This document shows, one piece after another, positions 1 to 11,723 of a DNA stretch of 64,000 bases. Origin of the DNA: Apoda limacodes (Eukaryota > Arthropoda > Insecta > Lepidoptera > Limacodidae); assembly GCA_946406115.1 (NCBI GenBank), contig OX291553.1:1865001-1929000 (forward strand), read 5' to 3'. The notes below the pieces were generated by a model, which was not told where the DNA came from, ran no database searches, and saw only the letters and a program-made list of their open reading frames with translations. The translations under genes and the position numbers were made by a program. How positions within the stretch are numbered: the first letter of the stretch is position 1; each line of letters starts with the position of its first letter.

Positions 1-365
1 TTACTATCATTACTCGGCTTAGACTCATCGTGCAGGTACGGCGGTCAGGAAAACCTGATGAAACGGCTGACCGCTGGCCGCCCGCAGGTTAGACAGTTTC
101 CCGAACCCAGGGATTACTTAATCTCCGCCCTGGGAGGCTGAACCGCCAGCCTGTGCAAATTCTCTAAAGTGGTAGTCGTGCCGGAGAAGGAAACCGGAGT
201 GGACCCGGCTACTACAACAGAGGGGATCAGGGGCCGTTCCGCCCGCCGTGCAAGCAACTATATCATCTGTGTAGAGCTTCCACAGTTCTGGCACCACAAC
301 TTTTGTCCTCTAAGCTGTCTGCAAAGTAAATCCTCATCCTTAGTCTAGTAGTAAGTAACTTTTGT

Positions 366-1010
366 ACTTGCCGGTGTATGTATGTTCGTCCGGGAGGACA
401 CCTGTCGATATTGTGGGTGCGCGTATATTACGGCGGCCACACTCGTATCTATGCGTGCCTATAAAGGTTTCATAGTGGTGACGTAACTTGACTTTTCAAG
501 CACATGAGTTTGACACCTGACAAAGTTTTAGAGCAATATCCCACAGCAGAACTAGTTATTTTGGGAGACTTCAACGCCCACCATCGCGAGTGGCTCAGTA
601 ATCGAACCAATAACTACGCTGAGATATCTGCTCAAGAATTTCAATTTGAAATTTGAATGAAACGAGAATACCAGATAAAGAGGACCATACGAGCTCCTTA
701 CTTGACCATCTGCTGACTACACGTCCGGACGGATATTCCGTTTCAGTAGATGCGCCTTTAGGCTCCTCAGACCATTGTGTCGTTCGGACTTAAGTGTCAT
801 ACACACAACCCGATCCATCTGGGCCACATGGTTGGCGTCGTGTGGCATTATAAGTCGGCAGACTGGGATGGATTGCGAGAATTTTATGCATCGTACCCGT
901 GGAGGCAGATCTGCTTTAGCTCAGAAGATCCTGACGTCTGCGAAACTGCAGTCACTGAGACAATCCTCACTGGTATGGCTTGTTATAATCCTAACCCGTG
1001 AGTAGCTGCC
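366..1010 (+). pseudogene. Family A LINE endonuclease domain (APE-type), broken
   Basis: Remnant of the apurinic-like endonuclease that nicks target DNA so the element can prime reverse transcription. Translated pieces include a 'LSILWVRV'-like segment (about 400-430, shared with 44640-44700), the metal-binding segment 'GDFNAHH' (about 563-585) and 'SSDH' with the catalytic His near 766-774. After that comes the segment shared with the antisense copy at 30350-30500. Several stops and frame changes interrupt it. There is no intact start codon, so the limits follow similarity to the other copies. Confidence 0.7.
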
Positions 1011-1369
1011 GGCGTCAAAAAACGACCGTGGTTTAATAGGTCTGGAAGATAGCTTAAATTCTTAAGCAAACTGCATATGAGACTTGAACCACGGCTCGTA
1101 ATAAGGATCCGAATATTTCTGAGGTAAAACGCAAAATAAATGACCTCGAGGTTCATTAAGAAAGCACCTGCCACAGCAAAATTTCAATTCATTTGCAAAA
1201 TAGATGAGTGACTTGCGAGCTACCTTTCTGGGAGTCTTGTTATCTGGTCGCTTGCCCAAGCTGCCGAAGGGAACTTTTGCCAGTCATCGTTACCACCACT
1301 GCGAAAGACCGATGGTGACTTGGCCCATAGTGCTAAAGAGAAAGCAGTTTCTTTGACTCAAACCTGAAT

Positions 1370-2976
1370 ATGAACGATGAAGGCGCTGTACCACCTACTA
1401 TACCGTGGTGCGGTAAGACCAGGCCAGAAATCTCCATAACACAGCGGGAGTTCCGGCGGGCGTTGCTTTTTCTAGACGTTCATAAGTCGAGTGGGCCAGA
1501 CGGTATACCAGCAGTGGTGCTTAAGCAGTGTGCTACTGAGTTATGTCCTGTACTCACGCGCCTCTTAGCTCTTTCCTACCACACTAGGCAATTTCTGTCT
1601 TCATTAAAGACTGCGAATGTGCACCCGGTGCCCAAAAAGGACGATAAATCAGATCCATCGAATTACAGGCCCATTGCTATAACCTCTCTCCTCTCCAAGG
1701 TGATGGAGCGTGTGATGACCTACAGCTTCTAAGATACCTAAAAACACGACCTGGTCAGTGACCGTCAATATGGCTTTCGCCACGGTCGCTTGACTGGTGA
1801 CCTTCTAGTTTATCTTACACAGCGCTGGGCACTAGCCATTGAGAGTCTCTACATGTCAATGCCTCCCGCATTGGCATGTAGCCGGACATAGCGACGGCAT
1901 TCGATCGGGTCTGGCACCGGTGTCTTCTATCGAAGTTGCCATCTTACGGAGTGCACGAGGGTTTGTACAAATGGATGGCGAGGTTTTTGTCAGGCAGACG
2001 CATACTAACCGTAGTTGACGGAAGTTGCTGATTGCGGAAGATTAATGCTGGTGTCCCGCAAGGCTCTGTGCTGTCCTCTACGCTGTTAGGCGCGTTACGC
2101 TCTACTGCATATCAATGACATGTTGGACATTTACAACATTAATGCTATGCAGATGACAGTACTGAAGACGCTTATAACGTGCAAATATCCCTCGTTCCCT
2201 TTTGGAGGAAAACCGCAGAGAACTTGTGTCTCAAATCGAGACCACACTGTCCAAGGTCTCTGACTGGGGACGGGTAAACTTGGTCCGATTCAACCAAACA
2301 AAGACACAAGTATGCGCGTTCATTGTAATCCTACAATTCCGGACCTTTCCCCTCTCCATCTCCAGAAGTATTAGAATCCTTGGTGTTGACATCTCCAGCG
2401 ATGTTCAGTTTGGAGAGCATTTGCAAGACAAGATGAAGCTGGCGTCCAAAAAACTAGGTGTACTCAACAGAGCGAGGCAGTACTTCAGTTCGGGTTAGAG
2501 GTTGCTGCTTTACAAGTCGCAAGTTGGCCCTATATGGAGTACTGCTGCCATCTCTGGGCGGGTGCACCCGTATACCAGCTTGTCCCTTTTGACTCGGTTC
2601 AACGACGGGCTGTGAGAATTGTCGATGATCTCAAATTTTGATACTTTGGCTCCCTGTGTGTGTTCTACCGCTTGTAGAATAGGATTTGTTCTGAGGAATT
2701 GTTCGAAATGATGCCCACGGCTACTTTCCACCATCACACCGCTCGCCATCGGCAGAGAATTCATTCTCACACTTTAGAACCCAAATGGCCGCGTAAAGTG
2801 CGGTTTCAAAGAAACTTCCTCCTGCGAACGCTTGAGTTGCGGAATGAGCTCCCTGCCAAGGTTTTCTCTAAGGACTACAGTATGGGGTTCCTTAAGAAAG
2901 ATGTAATCGGATTTTTAAAGGGTTGGCAACGCGCGAGTGATATTCCTGGTGTTACAAGCGTCCATAGGCCACGGTG
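1370..2976 (+). pseudogene. Family A LINE reverse transcriptase, broken
   Basis: Reverse transcriptase of the LINE. Visible blocks in order: 'KSSGPDGIPAVVLKQC' (about 1487-1530), 'NYRPIAITSLLSKVMERV' (about 1660-1715), 'QYGFRHGR' (about 1766), the palm segment with 'AGVPQGSV' (about 2046) and the catalytic 'CYADD' (about 2143-2157), then the thumb and C-terminal block ending 'VTSVHRPR' at 2976. Frameshifts and stops separate the blocks, and short insertions disrupt 1850-1870 and 2085-2105. Compared with the uninterrupted 439-codon copy at 38060-39379 it is clearly decayed and not functional. Confidence 0.85.
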
Positions 2977-3005
2977 ACCGCCTACCACCAGCGTTTGGTA
3001 CTGTA

Positions 3006-3670
3006 ATGACCCCCATAATGGACGTGTACAATCCAGACCTGTCTCCCACTGACAACTTCCTATTCCCCAACTTAAAAGACAACTAAAATAAAATTATATA
3101 CTTAAAGTAAAGGTTTTTTTTTCATTTGTAAGCAAGTTTTTGTAAGCAAGCTTAAACCTAACTTGAAAGATTTATAACAAAACCGTTGATGGTATGGATT
3201 TTATTCAATAAAAAACAACAAGCAAAAGATAAGATAAATATTGAGAGACGAAACTAAAATTCAAACCAAAAAACACTCGAATATTATTTAATTAATTTAT
3301 AAAGAAACGTCAATTCCTCCTCGAAAGAGGTTCTTCTTCTATGATATCAATTTTTTTGATACATAAATATTTTTTAAGAAATTTGTTGTAACTGGGTACA
3401 AGGTTGATCAGTTTAGCACCTACTAAAATTTTCGTACTAATATTTACTGTAGAGACTACTATGCAAGTTACATTCACCATGTTTGAGTCAATATGACGTC
3501 ACGTAGCCTATGAGACCCGCACTACTAAGATGAAGCTAACGAGTTTTCATTAGTCAAAATACGATCAGTAGCTCAGGAGCTATAAGGAAACATGGTGCTA
3601 ATTATGACCCTCCGTATAGTACTGGGGTAAAAAATAACAGACATACATATAAAAATACAAAAAGTTAAAC
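3006..3670. other. Intergenic, A/T-rich, no gene seen
   Basis: No open frame or recognisable element. The sequence is A/T-rich and simple. I see nothing functional here. Confidence 0.5.
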
Positions 3671-3674
3671 TACT

Positions 3675-4360
3675 AAAAATCGGCCAAGTGCGAGTCGGAC
3701 TCACGCACGAAAGGTTCCGTATCATCTAAATATATAAAAGAAGAAACTGACTGACTGACATATCAATGCACAGCCCAAACCGCTGGGTCTAGAGATTCCA
3801 AATTTGGCACGTAGGTTCATTATCTGATATAGAGGTGCACTAAGAAAGGATTTTTCAAAATTCACTCCCTAAAGGGGTGAAACGGAGGTTCGAAGTTTTG
3901 TATGAAAATCCGTCATTTTTAAAGTTAAATAAATGAAAATTAGTATATGGCCTTTCGGTTAAAAACTAAGAATGATATGTTTCACTGTTTTTGGAAAATC
4001 ATCCCCTAAGAGGATAAATAGGGGTTGTAAATTTGTATAAAAAAACAACAGAACGGATTTGGCTGAAATTCAAAGTGCAGGTAGCTTATATCTTAACATA
4101 ACACATAGGCTATATTTTATCCCGGAAAACGCACAAGTTCCTACGGGAATAATTATAACTCAATATTACTTTTTCTCTTTCACATCGCACCACTGCATTG
4201 GATTCAGATGAAATTTGGCATAGAGATAGTTGAAAGAACGAAGAAGGATAAGGTTTTTTTCCGATTGAGAGGATCGCAACATTTGTATGGAAATCGATTA
4301 TTTTTCAATTAAAATGGATGAAAATTGGTACTTGGCCTTTCGGTTGAAAATTAAGAATGA
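3675..4360 (+). repeat. Dispersed repeat with 'aagtgcgagtcggactc' head
   Basis: Begins with the 'aagtgcgagtcggactc' motif, then a run of degenerate segments of the form 'ttcaaaattcactccctaaaggggtgaaa ... ttgtatgaaaatc', and 'aaccgctgggtctagagattcc'. The same family recurs in reverse at 46330-46910 and, more extensively, at 56390-58640. It has no coding capacity. It matches a type of repeat I know from moth genomes, but I cannot assign a superfamily. Confidence 0.6.
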
Positions 4361-4365
4361 CGTGT

Positions 4366-4424
4366 TTGTTGTAAAGTGTTGTGTGGTGTTGTATGGTGTT
4401 GCATAGTGTTGTTTGCTGTTGTAG
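4366..4424 (+). repeat. Short GTGTT/GTATG pentamer-based repeat
   Basis: A run of 'gtgttgtgtg gtgttgtatg' type 5/10-bp units that precedes the main pentamer array. About 120 bp of non-repetitive A/T-rich DNA separates the two. Confidence 0.6.
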
Positions 4425-4551
4425 AATAATAGTTTATTTATTTTGAATTTTCCACATAAACAATTTTCTTACAATAAATATACATTCTCTTTAACTTAAA
4501 CATATTTATTAAATGGGATAGGAGCCCTAACTAGGTAAGCCCTGTTTTATG

Positions 4552-4826
4552 GGTTGTATGGTATGGTATGGTATTGTATGCTAGTGTAGTGTAGTGCAGT
4601 GCAGTGCAGTGCAGTGCAGTGCAGTCTAGTGCAGTACAGTGCAGTGCAGTGCAGTGCAGTGCAGTACAGTACAGTACAGCACAGCACAGCACAGCACAGC
4701 ACAGAACAGCACAGCACAGCAAAGCACAGCACAGCACAGCACAACACAGCACAGCACAGCACAGCACAGCACAGCACAGCACAGCACAGCACAGTACAGT
4801 ACAGTACAGTACAGTACAGTATAGTA
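4552..4826 (+). repeat. Pentanucleotide microsatellite array with homogenised blocks
   Basis: Period 5. The unit changes along the array: GGTAT, GTAGT, GTGCA, GTACA, a long block of GCACA/CAGCA, then back to GTACA. Neighbouring units are nearly identical within each block. Because 5 is not a multiple of 3 and the units contain few stops, the array gives overlapping Cys/Leu/Ala-rich and Gln/Ser/Ala-rich open frames on both strands. I treat those as artefacts. Confidence 0.95.
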
Positions 4827-5985
4827 ATGTAAATAAATAGTAAATAAGTTTGTGTTTGTGTGAGTGCGTATGTTTTTTATTTCTTTGGCGCGTTAGTTAC
4901 TTATCACCTGATAAGTTAAGAAGATATATTAGGGATGTACCAAGAAATCATTTTTCTAAATTAAATTAAAATTAATGGCTTGAAATGGGGGCCAAAGTTT
5001 ATATGAAAAATCATTATTTTTTAACCTTCTTCTTCTTGTCAGCCAGGGGACGCCTACTGCTAAATATAGGCCTCCCCCCATATGTTTCTACAAAGATTGG
5101 TCGAATGACACCCACGCCCAACTACTTCCGACAGCTTTAACCGGATCATCTTTCCATCCAAAAGGTAGATATTTAGTATTTTTCAACCTAGGAAGTACCT
5201 ATCGATAAATGAGTAAACAAGAGTTTATGGATTTTTGACATTTTGTGACTAAGTCTCAAAATCAAAAATGGGTATTGTATGGTTTTTGGGGTCGCTGATT
5301 ACGAAAACGCGGCGGAAGTGAAATTCATTATTGCAGTGTTATTGTGTTCAAATGTCTAAGGAATAATATGAGAGTAGTTTTTAGGGTTTCGTAGCAAAAC
5401 GGCTATAACAGACGGACCGACAGACAGCCACATCCTATAAGATAAGAGTTTTAAATTTCATTGTTTAGGTTACCGAACCCCAAAAACGATTTATTCGGTG
5501 TTACAATGTTGCTTCTAACTGTATCCAGATTCAGCGATGCTGTCATTCAAATGATAGTGTGTATTTTCAGTTACCGGCTGCTGAAATTATTATTTACGGA
5601 TTATCGTTATAAACTTTTATTAAAGTTAAACAATACATAAAGAATATGAGTAGCTGTCGAGGTGTAAGTTTAATATTTGATTGCTTGTACTGCTTAAATT
5701 AAAGACACGATGAATGACAGAAGTCAAAAAAATAAATTTATATATTATTTATACATTTATAGTAATAATAAATTTCTTTTAATAATATGACATGTTGGCT
5801 ATCATAACAGCTACTTTTCACAGTGAACAAAGAGATATTAGACCGGTGACCACACCAGCTCTAAAGAAGGGCGATGAAGGGTTCCACCTGCTGTAGCTAT
5901 CCGAATTATGCCCTCAAGCCCAGGAAAGACTCGTAATGCGCTCACGCGCTCTTGCTAACTCATAAATCCCAGCGGCAAAAATATC
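4827..5985. other. Intergenic with two dispersed-repeat scraps
   Basis: No gene. At about 5035-5165 there is a degraded copy of a common lepidopteran repeat recognised by 'gggacgcctactgctaaatataggcctcc'-like text (split here by mutations). At about 5385-5440 there is a 'gggtttcgta ... cagacggaccgacagac' scrap, typical of the 3' tails of dispersed repeats. The remainder is A/T-rich with no supported feature. Confidence 0.45.
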
Positions 5986-5989
5986 GTGC

Positions 5990-6530
5990 TGCAACTCAGA
6001 CGACGTAAGCAGTACACTGGTTTCCTTCAGTCTACAAATGGAAACAATAAACAAGCTCCTTAATTCGTTAAAGGAAGAACAGAATGTCCGAAATGCGGAT
6101 GCATACAGAAATGTCTGAAATAAAAACAACCACCAAGATAGAAAAATCAGTAGATTATCTCAGGGAAAAATGTGTGAAACTGGAGAAATCTAGACATGAA
6201 ATCAAACCGAACTCTGAAAAACAAGAAAACAAAGTCAATGACTTGCTACAAAAAAATAGTTTTTTGGAATAATGCAATAAGGCACTCGAAGAGCGCGTAA
6301 TGAGACTGGAACAAAAGGAGATGGAGATGCATACTGAGATTATGAATATAGAAAAACAAGAAGAAGAAAACTTAATGACTATCGTGAGTAAGATTGCGCA
6401 GGAGATAAAGTTGGAAACAGAGAGCATTGAAAAGGTTTGGAGCGTGTCAGGAGACAACAAAAAAACACGACTTTGATGATTGTCTCATTACGCTCGCGGG
6501 ATGCTCGCAGAGAGTGGTTAAAGTGCAGAT
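5990..6530 (+). pseudogene. LINE ORF1 remnant with coiled coil
   Basis: Translates as a strongly charged Lys/Glu-rich coiled coil: 'METINKLLNSLKEEQN' near 6039, heptad-like stretches through 6270 and, after a stop at 6270, to 6460. It then reads 'SIEKVWSVSGDNKKTRL' followed by an Arg/Asp-rich 'LRSRDAREW'-like segment near 6490-6520. This is the layout of LINE ORF1 proteins, which are RNA-binding trimers in studied families. It has a stop at 6270 and a frame change near 6474. The endonuclease remnant starting at 6786 fits as its downstream ORF2. Confidence 0.55.
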
Positions 6531-6785
6531 TATTTCAAATTTATATGGATACAAAACGGCAAAATATTAAATAAAAGCAGTGAAAATAAAAAGGTATGTG
6601 AAATCAATTTTGTAATTTTATTCAAATTTAAAATAGTATTCAAATTATTGTTAAAGTACATATTTATTTAAACATAATATATGATGACTTATTTTATACA
6701 AGAGCAAAATTTACGAGATATTGGGTACTTTAAATATGAAAACTTTTGAATATGGAATGGGATGGTAAACAAGTAAGCAACACAC

Positions 6786-7001
6786 TTGCATGTGATTCAT
6801 ACAAATTTTTGCTCACTAAAAAAGTATTATAATGAACTTATAGTTTTATTAAAGGAATGCCTACCTAACTCTCACCTAATATGCTTGTCAGAAATCAATT
6901 TAAAACGGGAGGAAATCGATTCATATCAGCTTAGCTTAGGTTTTAATGCATATACATGGACAAGAGAAGAGAGAAAGCGTGGGGAATATTGTTATACATA
7001 A
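6786..7001 (+). pseudogene. LINE endonuclease N-terminal fragment
   Basis: A 71-codon open piece with the start of an APE-like LINE endonuclease: a His-x-Asn-like start ('VIHTNFCSLK'), 'HLICLSEINLKREE' with the catalytic Glu region, and 'GFNAYTWTREERKRGE', which resembles the segment preceding the GG-I/Y strand. It ends at a stop at 7001 and no later endonuclease motif is recognisable. It is probably the ORF2 start of the element whose ORF1 lies at 5990-6530. The family is not assigned. Confidence 0.5.
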
Positions 7002-7269
7002 AAAGTAATATTACTTCCACGCAGAAAAAAGTGCAAGTGCAACATTGCCAGATAATAAAAGGCGTATTACATGTAAACATATACAATACGAACATATTCA
7101 TTGTATGAGACAAACTGCAACCACTGCTGATTGTAGTTTGAGACGAGACATATGAAGGAGAGCTGCACGCAGTCATAACGGTACAGAAAGCGCCAGTAAC
7201 TAACCGCAACATAAGCAAGTTCACTAGCATCACAGAATACGTGCAGCTATCCCTCTACTGGTGGAATTT

Positions 7270-8165
7270 CCTCAAGTGCCAACGTTGAACGCGTAGTTCG
7301 AGGGCCGACGACACATCAAAAGCTAAGATTTCCATTTAAAAGCTATAATTTAAGGAAGTTCTTCATCCGAATCTATTTTCCTAGGCCAAACTACTTTAAA
7401 AAAGATGCGCCCTTTATGGATTTAGGAGCCAATATGGCCAAAGAGTCAAAGACTCTCATTTAATTAGAAAACGCCTAACGTTTAGTAATTTTGTATGGCT
7501 AAACGAACGATGCTTTAACGTCAACATTAAAACCCAGTTAATCCACTGACGGATCCTTAATAAGCCGCATTTCACTTGGACTCACATGTCTCAGTTCGAG
7601 AGGGACCAAAACGAGGGCCTCCATTTTGTTGGAAACCCAACCTCTTGTTTCAAAATTATTTTTTTATGCACCTTAACAATGTCTATCGCAAGCTGAGCAA
7701 CCGCTTCAACGCCGTCCAAGCTACCTATACAGTCATCCATGTAAGTATCTTGGACGATAGCTTGGGCAGCAGCTGGATAATAACGACTTCGGCTGCATTT
7801 TTGCTTTTTGTAAACAGAGCAGGTAAAGAACAACAGACTGCACCAAATATTATTGACGCAATTCTGTATGTTGTTATAGGCAAATCTAGACAATTGCGCC
7901 ACAAAAAGCGTTAAGCATCCCTATCCTGGCATCTTATTTTAATTTAAAGAAACATTTCCTTAGTATTCTACCCTCGCGAAAACGAAGAATAATGTCAGAA
8001 AGTCACTAAAGTAAATTTGGCCCCATTAACAACATGGATCTCAAGCTAACTCCTTGAAAAGAAGCTGCAGCATCGTGGACAACACAAAGTTTTTCTGGCT
8101 TGTTAACAAACACACCAAACTTTTGACGGTAATTCAGGAGAATCACAAATTTAGGCATCTTTTTT
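7270..8165 (-). pseudogene. BEL/Pao-type LTR retrotransposon reverse transcriptase fragment
   Basis: On the minus strand, from 8165 downward, translation gives 'KPEKLCVVHDAAASFQ' and 'GVSLRSMLLMGPNLL', the hallmark RT opening of BEL/Pao elements. It continues with a degraded 'ILRFREGRILRK' (frame change), 'VYKKQKCSRSRYYPAAAQ' and 'TYMDDCIGSLDGVEA', the YMDD catalytic box with BEL-type following residues (about 7700-7750). The block between 'GP' and 'YKKQ' is compressed by a deletion, and stops are present. No LTR, protease or integrase is visible nearby, so this is an isolated pol fragment. Calling it BEL rather than gypsy rests on the 'VVHDAAA' and 'YMDDC' signatures. Confidence 0.7.
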
Positions 8166-8169
8166 ATTA

Positions 8170-10080
8170 ATCATAGCATATAAATTAGTAGTTCTGCAAA
8201 AGTTTTATTTATGTTAAACCTCTTTTCTAGGCTATAAAACCGCAATGAAGCTAATAAATGGTTATTCCGAATCGGAATTTTCGAATCGTCAGTGCGCCAT
8301 AATAAGCCTACTTTGCACCCTCGGTCAGATAAACGGCGATTCGAGAATATTTACAGCATGCTCCTCTGACGCAAAACGCACATCTATTTTGATAATACCG
8401 ATAGAATCTATTTTATAATTATCTTGAATAAGGCTTTCAAGGCTTGTTTCAAGTCTTCAAGCTATCTGTTTAACTCGATATACTTAAGTTAAAAACGGGC
8501 CGTGCAGGGCCGATATCGGGCGCGGCTCTGTGAGGCGTGTCGGGTTCCGACAACTGTGCTTCGGCCGTGCTCGACTCAACCGCCTTGCCGTGCAAAGGTA
8601 TTAACCGTTAAGTAATTTAACCATTTTAGGTAACTTATTTTATTAAATTTAAAATTTATTATTTAAAAGACAAGAGAAAGGACCAAATGATGACAATAGC
8701 CAGTTAGTAAAAAAGATGATACAGAGCCAGGATTTTAATCTATTTTACAGTAAATATTACAAAGATATTTTTTAAAAGACAAAAAATAATAAATAAAATG
8801 CAATATTATGACCGACCTGATGGCCAGTCCGTAACAATTTCCTTATATTCTTCATATTTGAGCCTACAGTAACAAAAAGATACCTGTAAATATATTTTTA
8901 TTGCACTCTCAAAGAAGTTGACCTCCCGTCCGCTCGCGCCCAGGGACCGATTGCCAACGTTTACCGAATACATTTCCTCACTATTTGTGTTACGCAAAAT
9001 ATTATCGCATCTCCCTTCGGACACATTTGGAAAAAGAAAAATTCTTTGTTCTTTACAGTAGAGAAAATGTATTACGCTTTAATGTCCAACGTTTGTTTTC
9101 CTTCGTTACAAATAATTTTAATATTAAAAATGAAGGTACAGTTGGTACCTCTTACTTAATATTTTTAATTAGCAAAAAACAACCAATGAATGAATAAACA
9201 CTAGGTAGGTTATAATATAAAGCCGTTTATTGGCTGAGGGATTTCGGTTTCAAGTTGCTTCCTAAGGGGAGGAGGCGCAAGCCTGGCTTATACCAATGAG
9301 TCTTTTTCTTATTTTCTCGTATATACCTACATTAATTACGCTTACCATTGGCTTTTTAGTAAAGATAAACATCATGAGGAAATCTGCATACGCGAAAAAG
9401 AAAGTTGTATTGTATACGGACTTCATCCACAATACGCACTGGACGTGAACTATGGGCCAAATCACCTGCGATGAAGGTAGGCCGTGCTGCAATAGTAGGG
9501 ACGTATAAGGTTAGTAAGGAACGAGACAAAGCTTTTTATATTGGTAAAAATTAAGCAATTAAATGAAATTTAATATAATAAAAAATACAATATTTTTATG
9601 TTGCATAATTCTCACATACACTGTTTACTTACGCCAGCGCCATACCCGCAAAAAAAAATAACTGTGTTCTTCGTAGATTCAAAAAACCGTAAAGTACACT
9701 TTGATTACAGTATATGGCGTTTAAGTGTTTATTCTTTACTTCGAAGACATTCTAATAGAAGATTATACAACAAGTTAAAAAAAGAAATTTAATTCGAAGG
9801 ACTAAGTTGGGTCCCGAGAGCAGCGAAAGATTTTAGAGTAGGATCCTGAGTGGCGCGAGGGTTACAAAGGACCGAGCTGATTTTTTCTCACGTGTTATAT
9901 ACATTAATTTTTACCATTGACTGCGAGAAAATAAAAAGTACTATTATATATTGGGTAATTATTACCGGATGATAAGAGAACAATGACATAAAACAACCAC
10001 AATAACAATTAAAACAATTTAAAATTTTGTTCCCAATTTAAAGTGAGTTTTATTCACTGTTATGTTTTCATTCACTCAGT
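8170..10080. other. Intergenic, no gene recognised
   Basis: Contains a short G+C-rich island at about 8505-8600 ('gggccgatatcgggcgcgg') in otherwise A/T-rich DNA. Unrecognised short open frames (for example 76 codons on the minus strand, 9492 to 9262) have no family motifs and I do not call them genes. Confidence 0.45.
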
Positions 10081-10088
10081 GAGTAAAA

Positions 10089-10556
10089 TTGAGTAGTTAT
10101 AGTTGTAGTTTACACATATCACTTAGTTATGGTTGTAGTTTACACATATCACTTATTCATGGTTGTAGTTTACACATATCACTTAGTTATGGTTGTAGTT
10201 TACACATATCACTTATTCATGGTTGTAGTTTACACATATCACTTAGTTATGGTTGTAGTTTACACATATCACTTATTCATGGTTGTAGTTTACACATATC
10301 ACTTAGTTATGGTTGTAGTTTACACATATCACTTATTCATGGTTGTAGTTTACACATATCACTTAGTTATGGTTGTAGTTTACACATATCACTTATTCAT
10401 GGTTGTAGTTTACACATATCACTTAGTTATGGTTGTAGTTTACACATATCACTTATTCATGGTTGTAGTTTACACATATCACTTAGCTATGGTTTTAGTT
10501 TACAAATATCACTTAGTCATGGTTGTAGTTTACACATATCACTTAGTCATGGTTGA
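10089..10556 (+). repeat. Minisatellite: 30-bp monomers in a 60-bp higher-order unit
   Basis: About fifteen 30-bp monomers, 'ggttgtagtttacacatatc' plus 'acttagttat' or 'acttattcat'. The two variants alternate strictly, so the true repeat is 60 bp. Five consecutive 60-bp units (10141-10440) are identical base for base. The last monomers (10441-10556) carry substitutions. Both 30 and 60 are multiples of 3 and the unit lacks stops in two frames, so two long repetitive open frames (155 and 160 codons) run through it. I regard them as by-products of the repeat. There is no leader, cas gene or spacer variation, so it is not CRISPR. Confidence 0.97.
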
Positions 10557-10619
10557 TTTTAACACTGACCTGCTAAAACCTTCTGCCAAGTTTTCCAAGA
10601 TGTTATCGTAAGAAAATTC

Positions 10620-11720
10620 TGCCAACCTTTTTATCCTTCGTTTGGAACTAACTTCACCTGCTTAGATCTTCCCTCCTCTGATATGACGGCATAGCTAAAT
10701 TTGGTTCATTCACTGCGCCTAGTTTTACGAGTCATATACCCTATGGAACCATGTGCGTAACAAGAAGTGCATAAGTTTACTCACTCATAAATTTGTCAAA
10801 AGTCATTCAATATTTTATGAAAAGAGCAATGGTCTGTCATCGGAGCTGCGGGGGCCTTTTTCCGGTTAATTTACTCCGCACTAAACCGAAAAATGTTAAC
10901 TTTAAAATGCAATAAAAATATCACAACTCGCTCAAAAAAAAAAATTTATTTTCAAACATATATTAAGCTTTGTGAAAAAAAACCCGGCCCAAAAAAAATG
11001 TCGCTGATATAAGTTTAAACCCTCACTTTTCTTTCCAGCTCATCACACTCTACCTAATTAGGACTTTATCAATGAACCTAAACATAATACCTCTACAGTA
11101 AGTTGTTAAGGCGTTCAGATTCCAGCTGATGCTGCGCAGCATCTGGTCAAGGTTACTTTGTTCTTGCAATAACATTTCCATTATATTTGAGGATATTTGA
11201 ATATGAGGAGGTCGGGACTTAGTGACATTCGTCTATCAAACACTATAGGGAAAGTTAAGCAACGTCAGGCATGGTCACTCCTTGGATGGGTGATCGTCTT
11301 GTGATTTTTTTGACCGTCGGTACTTCTTTATGGACAAGTCTTTGCCTCTGCAGTGGGACGTATAACGATTTTGGTGATCTGTGGTAACAGATCGATCGGA
11401 CCTGTAAAGGTTACTCATTTTGCATTCACCAAGTAGCAAAGAGCTGCAAGCTGAGCAAAAGATTTTTAAACATCTAAACATATTTGCTTAAATCATAGCT
11501 AAGAAGACTCTTGATCAAGTCTCCTTCCAAAAAAAACTAAATAAATAGGTTAATCCGTTTGGGCGCTAGGATGCCACAGACAGATACACACTTAAAACTT
11601 ATAACAACAACTTTTTGTTTTCGTCGAGGATAAAGAATCAATTTGAGGTTTCTTAATAACTTTGTCCTTTTTGCAAGTAATTAGCTTTACTAAACAACTA
11701 TGTAGGATATAGGTAAACGT
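10620..11720. other. Intergenic, no gene recognised
   Basis: A/T-rich, with no supported coding region. Contains a perfect 16-bp palindrome 'gatgctgcgcagcatc' at 11128-11143, of unknown meaning. Confidence 0.45.
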
Positions 11721-11723
11721 AGG

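Larger units (their letters stand above)
1..3005 (+). mobile_element. Family A non-LTR retrotransposon (LINE), old near-full-length copy
   Basis: Jockey/CR1-like LINE; I do not assign a narrower clade. Positions 1 to about 365 look like 5' UTR, followed by an endonuclease remnant and a reverse transcriptase remnant. The 3' end near 3005 carries the 'acggtgaccgc' end also seen at 13310, 38060 (reverse) and 42160. The copy is peppered with stops, indels and small insertions, so it is the oldest of the family A copies here. The left edge may lie outside the window. No poly(A) tail is preserved. Confidence 0.85.

Noticed and set aside
4531..4840. Five overlapping Cys/Leu- or Gln/Ser-rich open frames on both strands
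   Set aside because: Direct product of the stop-free pentamer array.
9262..9492. 76-codon minus-strand frame with hydrophobic stretches
   Set aside because: No recognisable domain, no neighbours that support it; left as intergenic.
10089..10556. CRISPR-like spaced repeats
   Set aside because: Monomers are contiguous, without spacers. The context is a eukaryotic transposon region with no cas genes.
10089..10611. Two long open frames (155 and 160 codons) in the minisatellite
   Set aside because: They exist because the 30-bp unit is a multiple of three with no stop. There are no flanking domains, and the sequence is purely repetitive.
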